5,207 nucleotides of DNA, from NCBI GenBank assembly GCA_964486145.1, contig CAZAMT010000292.1, positions 1 to 5,207 of the forward strand, read 5' to 3'. Made by a program: the position numbers and the translations under genes. Of the stretch, positions 1 through 5,207 are shown piece by piece. Position 1 is the first letter of the stretch, and every line of letters begins with the position of its first letter. Origin of the DNA: CAZAMT01 sp964486145. Lineage in GTDB: Bacteria > Bacteroidota > Bacteroidia > Bacteroidales > JAAAOM01. The notes beneath the pieces were generated by a model. That model worked only from the letters and a program-made list of their open reading frames with translations, was not told the DNA's origin and made no database searches.

Positions 1-108
1 GCTATGCGAAAGCGCAGTGTGCCTCAGTAATTATCTCAGACATGGTCTGTTTCATGGTTTCAAATGATTTTATTCCGCAGATGTAAAAAGTTATGATGTA
101 CCAACAGA

Positions 109-179
109 GCATGAGGGCACGAAGGCTCTTAAAAAACCGAACAGGTTCGTATTTTCTTCGGGCCTTTGTGCCATCGTGC
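109..179. repeat. Long imperfect intergenic inverted repeat with degenerate 8-mer units
   Basis: Bases 109-128 can pair with 160-179. Of the 20 positions only one is a true mismatch (115/173), and three are G-U pairs if the plus strand is transcribed (112/176, 121/167, 127/161). The core arms are GGCACgAAGGC and GCCTTtGTGCC. Read on the minus strand, the right arm is a run of three degenerate 8-mers (GGCACGAT, GGCACAAA, GGCCCGAA; positions 180 to 157), and the left arm holds a related unit in the opposite orientation. A small hairpin (138-149) sits in the loop. The repeat lies downstream of the last operon gene. It may be a dispersed intergenic element, a structured transcript end or a transcription barrier. 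The pairing is seen directly; the role is unknown. Confidence 0.6.
128..149 (-). terminator. Probable intrinsic terminator of the three-gene operon
   Basis: Read on the minus strand, the hairpin GAACC-tgttc-GGTTT (arms 144-148 and 134-138, one G-U pair) runs directly into a T-run (136 to 131). An alternative pairing, CGAA/TTCG, uses 138-141 with 146-149. It lies about 55 bases after the stop codon of the lipoprotein gene, as expected for the end of a minus-strand transcript. The stem is short, so termination may depend on the larger surrounding inverted repeat or may be incomplete. Confidence 0.4.
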
Positions 180-203
180 CTATGCCCTGCATTTAAGGTG
201 CGT

Positions 204-1049
204 TTAATAATTTATTTTAATAGTATACTTTTTTGAGAATTCCCAGTTGCCGCCAAAAGCATCTTTGGCCTTTACCAGGATATAATAATTGGCCGTTTGC
301 CATGCGATATCACCGGTAATGTCTTTGGGTGTTATGTTATTATCCTGTTCGGCACCTACCTTGATACTTGCTGAGAAACTGTGCGAAACCGGACTGTCGA
401 AGTCATGCGTATGCAACAGGGTGATCGTGTTTTTCGCATTGACTTTAGCATCCTCTAAGTTTTGGTCTTCACGCACAAGCCCGATGTACATGCCGCCCAG
501 GGCCTTATTATCGCTAACCGAACCGGAAATGGTGATGGTTGCACCATCGTTAAAAACTTCATCCTGTTGCGGGGCTGAGGATACATCAATTACCGGTTTT
601 GTATCATCGTCCGGGAGTTTAACCTCAATTTCGTCTTCCACAGTTGTTTGGTTCCCTTCCATATCGGTCACGATAAAATGGAAATGGTAATGCCCGGGTT
701 CTGCATCCACCGGGATATCGATGTGTTTATGGAAGTTGGTGTTTTTCAAACCCGAAAATTCGGTGTAAGTAAACTCATCTTCCCATTCACCTTCATGATC
801 GTGCTCATCCCCTTCTTCGTCGTGCTCATGCTCACCTTCCGGGTGGATTTCCACGGTTACTTTATCGATTTTCCCTTCGGCCACGATTTCGGCTTCAATG
901 TGGAAGTCGGTGCCTGCATAACCGATTTTGTTGTTTTCATAGCCCAACTCGGTTAAGTCAATAACTGGTTTGGCAATATCTTTTTCACATGAGGTAAAAA
1001 ACAGTCCCATGGTGATAGCAATAGCAATTAAAAATAATTTCGTTTTCAT
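204..1049 (-). CDS. DUF4625-like His-rich surface lipoprotein, candidate metal-binding partner of the adjacent receptor
   Basis: The 281-residue product starts at an ATG 49 bases after the receptor gene and is probably its operon partner. Residues 1-20 form a lipoprotein signal peptide with lipobox FTSC, lipidated at Cys21; the acidic residues after the Cys (E22, D24) are compatible with outer-membrane export in Bacteroidota. Two Ig-like beta modules follow (about 27-143 and 151-281), each opening with KPVID, which suggests an internal duplication. The family resemblance is to DUF4625 lipoproteins, recognised by pattern only. There are 14 histidines. Module 1 has an acidic His loop at 69-85 (H69, H74, H76, H83, H85 among many Glu/Asp), then HKH at 107-109 and HYHFH at 120-124. 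Module 2 has HTH at 213-215 and H223. I infer transition-metal binding or delivery to the receptor; a purely structural accessory role is also possible. The function of this domain family is not established. Confidence 0.85.
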   Translation of the reverse strand: MKTKLFLIAIAITMGLFFTSCEKDIAKPVIDLTELGYENNKIGYAGTDFHIEAEIVAEGKIDKVTVEIHPEGEHEHDEEGDEHDHEGEWEDEFTYTEFSGLKNTNFHKHIDIPVDAEPGHYHFHFIVTDMEGNQTTVEDEIEVKLPDDDTKPVIDVSSAPQQDEVFNDGATITISGSVSDNKALGGMYIGLVREDQNLEDAKVNAKNTITLLHTHDFDSPVSHSFSASIKVGAEQDNNITPKDITGDIAWQTANYYILVKAKDAFGGNWEFSKKYTIKINY

Positions 1050-1098
1050 AATATTAAATTTTAATGCCTGTTTTTTAAGCAGACATGGTTAAACATAT

Positions 1099-3519
1099 TT
1101 ACTCTTGTTTGAATTTTCCTGAAAGGGGTATGGAAATATTCATGATGAAATTCCTGCCCGGTTCAGGGACATTGATCAGCCTGTAATAACTGGTATGATT
1201 AAAATATTTTGTATTCAAAAGGTTTTGTATTTGAAGCCGAACAGAGATAAGCTGGCCCCATGCACTGATGTCGCCCCCAGCCGACAAATGGAATACCTGA
1301 TAACCTGGCGTTACCTCTTCTGGCGGAACAATTCGTTCTTGCCTGGCAATGATGTTAAAATCGCCTGAGAGGTAAGCATTTTTAATAAAATACAGGTCGG
1401 GCCTGGTATATTTAAGGTTAACCAATATTTCTGCCGGTGGTGAAAATGGCAGGGTAAACCCTTTTTTTTCACCTGACAATTGCTCAGCATAAATATATTC
1501 ACCTATCAACCCAAGTGTCAGCAGTTTTAGTATGTTGTAATGCGCGTGTATTTCACCGCCAAACCGCAGCACCTCAGCCTGGGTATAATTAAAAATTTGG
1601 TTGCCATTACCATAAAGCCGGTCATGACGATAAGTTGGATTTAAGTATATGTAGTTTGTAAAATAATTTACAAACGGACTGATCCCGATGGCAAACCGCG
1701 GTAAGTTTAATTCTGCTCCTGCATCCAACTGATAGGATGTTTCGGGGGAAAGATCGGGATCACCAACCTCATAGCTAAACCGGTGATAATTAACACCGTT
1801 AGCAGCCAGTTCTTTGGCAATAGGCATACGAAAACTTTTTCCCAGATTAGCCTTAAAAGAAACCTTTTCAAGGTTATGATTGACACCGAATGACCATGTA
1901 AGGTTGTGGAATTGCCTTCGCGATTGAGGTGACCTTCCCAAATATCTCACCAATGTATCACCGGTTTCATTTACTACAGGGCTTGGAAACCAGTCTGAAT
2001 ATCTGTCAATATCAACGTTTCCGTAATCGTAACGTAACCCGGCGTGTAAAAAGCTATTGTTGGCAAACAGATATTTTCCGTATGTATAAATACCAGTGTT
2101 CCATTGCCGAAATGCAGGAATAATGAATCCCCTTCCATTGATGCTGTTGTTTTGATTCTGGACATTTACTCCCAAAACAGCCTCAATCCTGTCATTGAAT
2201 TGAATCCCGGCTTTCAGGTTTCCTGAATAAATATACTTATCAAACGCTCTCTCCAAATCAGATGGGAAGGGCATGTTTTCCGGAAAAATACCGGGCATAA
2301 ACCCATGATCAACATACTGGTTCCATTCCTGCCTGAAATTGTGCTGAAAGCCCAGTTCGGCCTGAATGTGTGCATTTTCTTTTCTCCATTCACTTGTGTT
2401 TATAATTTTCAGATGTTTCACCTGGTGAAAAGGATATTGAATATCCCTGTCCGAATGATCATGCAATTCAGTATCAACACGGCGGGGTTCCAGTCCATGT
2501 GCATTGGCAAAAAATCCCGTCTGTGATGAAAGGTTGCTGAAGTAAAAGCGTGATGAAAAATCCTGGCTGAAGTATCCGGCAGAAAAATGGATGTTTTCTT
2601 CCTGTCCGGCTGAATTACGGATGCGGTTATTATGCAATGGTGCCCGGTACGAATATATATCCACACTATCGGCTGGCACACGGTAATCTGCGAAATCAGT
2701 CCGGGTATATCTTGCAGAGATGTGCAGTGATTTACGCCGGGCAAATACATGTGCTGATGCACCCATGAATGCGTTATTGCTTTTCCCTGTCACATCTATT
2801 TTGCCACCCACGGTCTGTTCTTCAGGAATTTTAAATTGCCGGATATCCACAATACCCCCAATAGCGTCTGATCCATAAGTAAGGGAAGCAGGGCCTTTGA
2901 TTACTTCAACCCGGTCAATGGCATACTGGTCGATTTCAAGGCCATGCTCAGCCCCCCATTGTTGGGCTTCATGTTTGATCCCATGCTCAGTTACCACCAC
3001 GCGGTTAAAACTCAAACCACGTATGACCGGCTTTGCCTGTCCGGATCCAATACCAATGGTTGACACACCGGGCAGTCGCTCTAACGATTCCATCAGGCTC
3101 CCTCCCATATTCTGTTTCAGAAATGCATCATTGACCACTTCGATGTTCAGTGCTTCCTGACGTTTACGTCTTTCAGTATAATGGTCGGTAACAACCACTT
3201 CCTGAAGGGTTTGCACTGCACGTTCAAGTTGTATGGTTAGGTGTATGTTTTTATTAACCTGAATGGTATCCTGGTATTTTTTATACCCCAGGAATGAAAC
3301 TTCGAATTTGTACTGAGCTTCTCTCAAACCAGTTATTTTGAACATACCGTCTTGATCCGTTACTGTAATATGGCCATTTTGATGCAATAAAACAGTGGCA
3401 CCGGGCAATGCATTATTACCTTCATTCATCACCTTCCCGGAAAACGTATAACTATTTTGGCTGAATGCAGTTAATGGAATAAGCCATATAACAACAAACA
3501 ACCCGAAAAACAATCTCAT
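1099..3519 (-). CDS. TonB-dependent outer-membrane receptor, ZnuD-like, probable metal importer
   Basis: The 806-residue product is of usual length for the family and appears intact. Residues 1-20 are a signal peptide with probable cleavage after AFS. Residues 25-98 form a carboxypeptidase-regulatory-like domain (PGATVLL...TDQDG pattern) typical of Bacteroidota receptors, followed by LQEVVVTD (105-112), the usual segment before the plug. The plug spans about 115-226 and includes LERLPGVS, PVIRG, VEVIKGPASLTYG and AIGGIVDI. The rest is a 22-strand-type beta-barrel ending near GRNFIMNISIPL. The block FRMPIAKEL...YEVGDPDLSPE (563-593) and the plug's TEHGIKHEAQQWGAEHG (177-193) recall the zinc receptor ZnuD. 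A His-rich extracellular-loop candidate lies at 341-369 (H341, H353, H355, H365, H369, with D354, D357, D359). It would import its ligand using TonB-ExbB-ExbD energy. The His-rich genes on both sides favour a transition metal, with zinc the first guess. Receptor identity is firm; the substrate is inferred. Confidence 0.93.
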   Translation of the reverse strand: MRLFFGLFVVIWLIPLTAFSQNSYTFSGKVMNEGNNALPGATVLLHQNGHITVTDQDGMFKITGLREAQYKFEVSFLGYKKYQDTIQVNKNIHLTIQLERAVQTLQEVVVTDHYTERRKRQEALNIEVVNDAFLKQNMGGSLMESLERLPGVSTIGIGSGQAKPVIRGLSFNRVVVTEHGIKHEAQQWGAEHGLEIDQYAIDRVEVIKGPASLTYGSDAIGGIVDIRQFKIPEEQTVGGKIDVTGKSNNAFMGASAHVFARRKSLHISARYTRTDFADYRVPADSVDIYSYRAPLHNNRIRNSAGQEENIHFSAGYFSQDFSSRFYFSNLSSQTGFFANAHGLEPRRVDTELHDHSDRDIQYPFHQVKHLKIINTSEWRKENAHIQAELGFQHNFRQEWNQYVDHGFMPGIFPENMPFPSDLERAFDKYIYSGNLKAGIQFNDRIEAVLGVNVQNQNNSINGRGFIIPAFRQWNTGIYTYGKYLFANNSFLHAGLRYDYGNVDIDRYSDWFPSPVVNETGDTLVRYLGRSPQSRRQFHNLTWSFGVNHNLEKVSFKANLGKSFRMPIAKELAANGVNYHRFSYEVGDPDLSPETSYQLDAGAELNLPRFAIGISPFVNYFTNYIYLNPTYRHDRLYGNGNQIFNYTQAEVLRFGGEIHAHYNILKLLTLGLIGEYIYAEQLSGEKKGFTLPFSPPAEILVNLKYTRPDLYFIKNAYLSGDFNIIARQERIVPPEEVTPGYQVFHLSAGGDISAWGQLISVRLQIQNLLNTKYFNHTSYYRLINVPEPGRNFIMNISIPLSGKFKQE

Positions 3520-3558
3520 GACTGTTCGTTTACAAATAAAAAAAACCTTAGAAATAAA

Positions 3559-3939
3559 TTAAGCGTGGTAAGTGAAAAAGATACCAGGAGGAGCCCTGGG
3601 GGATTTGGATGATTTGTAAAAATTGGAATATCCCGGGTGCGGATAATTTCTGTAATGAATGTGAAATGAAATGTCATCGGTGCATCCTGCCAAATTTGCC
3701 GGTAAATCTTGTATGGAAAACTCGTATTCCATGATGATGCAATGTTCCGTATCCAGAGCATTGGCATAACCTTTCGATTCTGCCGGTTGGCAGGTTTTAG
3801 CTTCAAGATGGCATTGATGATGCACATTTGATGGCAATTCATCCAGATGATGATGTATATTGTGCCATGACTGGTATAAAACCGGTAGCGTAAATACCAG
3901 AATCAGTAATAAAGCTATATATATTCGTTTTTTATTCAA
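3559..3939 (-). CDS. Small His/Cys-rich membrane-anchored protein (DUF2946-like in layout), first gene of the receptor operon
   Basis: With a TTG start at 3939 the product has 126 residues: a Lys/Arg N-terminus (NKKR), one hydrophobic segment (about 6-22; uncleaved anchor or signal peptide), then a periplasmic part with 12 His and 4 Cys. Clusters are H26, H29-H31, H40-H41, C43, H44, C50, then H66-C67 within HCIIMEYEF, and H93, H95, H101. The C-terminal end has RAPP (115-118). This layout recalls small DUF2946-type proteins encoded beside metal-linked TonB receptors, which often carry a CxxC here; in this copy it is CIIM. That comparison is from memory and unproven. The frame is open up to another TTG at 3975, but that codon lies inside the probable promoter, so 3939 is preferred. 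The stop is 39 bases before the receptor start. I infer periplasmic metal binding or sensing; the function is unknown. Confidence 0.72.
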   Translation of the reverse strand: MNKKRIYIALLLILVFTLPVLYQSWHNIHHHLDELPSNVHHQCHLEAKTCQPAESKGYANALDTEHCIIMEYEFSIQDLPANLAGCTDDISFHIHYRNYPHPGYSNFYKSSKSPRAPPGIFFTYHA

Positions 3940-3956
3940 ATTTTTTGATGTAACAT
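3936..3956 (-). other. Possible six-codon leader reading frame overlapping the small gene's start
   Basis: On the minus strand an ATG at 3956 opens a short frame encoding MLHQKI and ending in TGA at 3938-3936. The TGA shares two bases with the in-frame TTG at 3939-3937 (sequence TTGA), an arrangement compatible with termination-reinitiation coupling. It is the only ATG in the short leader predicted from the promoter. It may be chance in AT-rich sequence. Confidence 0.25.
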
Positions 3957-3961
3957 AAACA

Positions 3962-3983
3962 GTACAACGAAACAAAGTTATAC
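3962..3983. promoter_or_regulatory. Candidate operator: imperfect palindrome over the -7 element
   Basis: The plus strand reads GTACAAC, 8 bases, GTTATAC. The two 7-base arms (3962-3968 and 3977-3983) are inverted with one mismatch. The element covers the predicted -7 box and transcription start, where a Zur- or Fur-type repressor could act. A second inverted pair, TATAC (3979-3983) and GTATA (3995-3999), overlaps it. The region is AT-rich, so such matches can arise by chance, and no known box is matched exactly. Confidence 0.22.
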
Positions 3984-4004
3984 CAAATAATTAAGTATAT
4001 GCAA
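3973..4004 (-). promoter_or_regulatory. Bacteroidota-type promoter for the three-gene operon
   Basis: Read on the minus strand, TAACTTTG (3980 to 3973) matches the -7 consensus TAnnTTTG, and TTG (4004 to 4002) lies 21 bases upstream, within the spacing known for the -33 element in Flavobacterium-type promoters. It sits after the terminator of the upstream gene and before the first operon gene. Transcription would be expected to start a few bases past 3973, so the TTG codon at 3975-3973 would not be usable for translation. Confidence 0.5.
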
Positions 4005-4012
4005 GAAACAAT

Positions 4013-4042
4013 AAAAAAGCGGGCATAGTTCAAACCTTGCCC
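4013..4042 (-). terminator. Intrinsic terminator after the PHP phosphodiesterase gene
   Basis: On the minus strand the stem GGGCA/TGCCC (4042-4038 with 4025-4021) encloses a 12-base loop and is followed by GC and then a run of six T (4018 to 4013). It begins 34 bases after the stop codon of the PHP gene and just ahead of the next promoter, so it separates the two transcription units. The stem is only 5 bp, with possible extra A-T pairs around a GC bulge, so strength is uncertain. Confidence 0.6.
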
Positions 4043-4076
4043 TTAAAAAAGAGATATTTTTTTATTTGATAAGGTA

Positions 4077-5135
4077 TTAGAGTGTTATAGCCAGGTTGTC
4101 TCTTGAACCTGTGAAAACGTTCAGTACCCGAAATCTGGCAGTACCTGTTGGAATTGTAACCTCAGATTCGGCGGGTAAATGATGTTGCTTACCATGTGTA
4201 TCTTTAAGATCAAAAGGTATACAGGAAAGGTTTTTTAATGAAATGACAGCATTTTCTTTTGCTGTGACTTTTAATGATGCTTTTACCAATTGTTTTACAA
4301 GTTCTTCATCCCCGGCAAGTTTGTTATCGAACCAGGCAAGCGTGCGCCTGGCGAACATCGCCTCCTTTATTGCTTGCTCTGAGCGCTCAGTGGCAAACAC
4401 CAGGGTTATGGGACGGTAATTGGTTTCTACATCATAATAATGGGAATTAACCCCATGAATATCGGAATTTCCCATAACAGCTAAATTTTTATCCCGGCAC
4501 CAGTCAAGAACAATCGGATACCATTCTTTTTCATTGAAAACCTCAATTCCATGAATCAAATCTTTATCATAAAGCTGCTGGTGCATATCCATCCACAAAC
4601 AGCTATCCGGTTGCTGTGCCTTCCATCCCGGATGGTTCCACAAAATGAACCCTCCCTGGTCAGCCACAGCCTGTATGGCATCCATGGCGTCAGGTGTATC
4701 CAGTGCATTTACATCGGTAAGAAACAAACCGTTTAAATGTCCGGGAGGCATTGACCGCGTGATTTCTCCACCCCGGATGAGGATGATGTTCTTTTCCTTT
4801 GCACGGGGAAGCGCTATCTCATACGGAGCATTATGGTCACCACCAATGTGTTTTTTTGAAGGCTGGTTTTCAATATGATCCGTGATTGAAATTGCATCCA
4901 GACCTTCAGCCCATGCTTCATCAACTCTTACTGTTGGCCACACTGAACCATCTGAAAAGATTGTGTGCATGTGGAAATCACATTTTAACGTTTTATAACC
5001 CGCTATATCAGGAATGTTTATTTCCCTTCGGCCTCCATCCTGACGCATATGGGTGAGCTGAATGTTGTTTACATTTTGCCCTGAAGAGCTTACACTTAAA
5101 GCAAATAGGAATAAACAAACGGATGCAAATTTCAT
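4077..5135 (-). CDS. Secreted PHP-domain metal-dependent phosphodiesterase (Sb-PDE-like)
   Basis: The 352-residue product starts at an ATG and begins with a signal peptide (about 1-19, hydrophobic VCLFLFALSV, probable cleavage before Gln20), so it should act in the periplasm or outside the cell. The PHP domain (about 48-270) keeps the ligand set of a trinuclear metal site: H55 and H57 in DFHMHTIFSDG with D62, H87 in TDH, E124 in GGEIT, H133 in GHLNG, H168 in WNHPGW, and D225 and H227 in NSDIHG. Residues from about 280 form a beta-rich C-terminal part, probably an accessory domain. Family members hydrolyse phosphomonoesters or diesters; the secreted form resembles the Sb-PDE phosphodiesterase group first studied in Sphingobium, recognised by pattern only. 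The natural substrate cannot be read from the sequence. It is separated from the metal operon by a terminator, so a shared role is not implied, although phosphate scavenging is plausible. Confidence 0.88.
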   Translation of the reverse strand: MKFASVCLFLFALSVSSSGQNVNNIQLTHMRQDGGRREINIPDIAGYKTLKCDFHMHTIFSDGSVWPTVRVDEAWAEGLDAISITDHIENQPSKKHIGGDHNAPYEIALPRAKEKNIILIRGGEITRSMPPGHLNGLFLTDVNALDTPDAMDAIQAVADQGGFILWNHPGWKAQQPDSCLWMDMHQQLYDKDLIHGIEVFNEKEWYPIVLDWCRDKNLAVMGNSDIHGVNSHYYDVETNYRPITLVFATERSEQAIKEAMFARRTLAWFDNKLAGDEELVKQLVKASLKVTAKENAVISLKNLSCIPFDLKDTHGKQHHLPAESEVTIPTGTARFRVLNVFTGSRDNLAITL

Positions 5136-5207
5136 TTTTTCTGAGGTTTAGTGATATTTTAAAATTGAAAACAAATGCAGGTTTTAAGGTATTAAAAATT
5201 ATTTCCA

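Noticed and set aside
37..49. Small perfect hairpin CAGAC-ATG-GTCTG near the left edge
   Set aside because: A 5-bp stem with no T-run on either strand; not convincing as a terminator or operator.
2..55. 17-residue minus-strand frame starting with ATG at 55
   Set aside because: Very short, no supporting signal, and downstream of a probable terminator.
3..86. Plus-strand frame open from the left edge, 27 codons to TAA
   Set aside because: Too short to judge without the flanking sequence, with no recognisable C-terminus; it could be chance.
289..956. Two plus-strand open frames (289-690 and 648-956) opposite the lipoprotein gene
   Set aside because: They are antisense to a well-supported lipoprotein, and their products show no coherent domain; they appear to be shadows of its codon use.
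1066..1084. Weak hairpin in the gap between receptor and lipoprotein genes
   Set aside because: Five pairs including a G-U and a 9-base loop with no T-run after it on the minus strand; not enough to claim attenuation or a processing site.
3516..3842. 108-codon minus-strand frame whose TGA overlaps the receptor ATG (ATGA)
   Set aside because: The overlap looks like translational coupling, but the frame lies largely inside the small His/Cys gene and its product has no recognisable organisation. The other frame has an N-terminal hydrophobic anchor, His/Cys clusters and a RAPP tail.
5136..5207. Promoter for the PHP gene
   Set aside because: A TTTG occurs upstream on the minus strand, but no TAnnTTTG box lies at a suitable distance before the ATG, so no promoter is called in this AT-rich leader.

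Overview
The window reads as chromosomal DNA of a member of the Bacteroidota. The evidence is an AT-rich sequence with no clear Shine-Dalgarno sites, a TAnnTTTG-type promoter, a TonB-dependent receptor with an N-terminal carboxypeptidase-regulatory-like extension, and a lipoprotein with a DUF4625-like fold. All four convincing genes lie on the minus strand, so transcription runs from high to low coordinates. No RNA gene, insertion sequence, CRISPR array or phage gene was seen.

Right part (5135 to 4077): a stand-alone gene for a secreted PHP-fold metal-dependent phosphodiesterase that keeps all the expected metal ligands. A short intrinsic terminator follows it (4013-4042) and separates it from the next unit.

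Middle and left part (about 3980 to 204): a probable three-gene operon. A Bacteroidota-type promoter (3973-4004) is followed by (i) a small His/Cys-rich membrane-anchored protein, (ii) 39 bases later a TonB-dependent outer-membrane receptor with features that recall the zinc receptor ZnuD, and (iii) 49 bases later a lipoprotein with two Ig-like modules and a dense His/Asp/Glu loop. All three products carry histidine-rich candidate metal-binding segments. The working interpretation is an outer-membrane system for acquiring a transition metal: zinc is most likely, copper or nickel possible, heme less so. The lipoprotein would capture metal at or near the cell surface, the receptor would import it with TonB energy, and the small protein would act at the inner membrane or periplasm. 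The substrate is inferred, not shown.

Far left (1-203): no supported gene. The stretch holds a probable terminator for the operon nested inside a long imperfect inverted repeat (109-179), one arm of which consists of degenerate GGCACRAW-like 8-mers.

The most unusual points are the three-part His-rich cassette, the start region of the small gene (promoter overlapping the longest-frame TTG start, a six-codon upstream reading frame whose stop overlaps a better TTG start, and an imperfect palindrome over the promoter), and the left-end inverted repeat, whose non-Watson-Crick positions are all G-U pairs on the plus strand.
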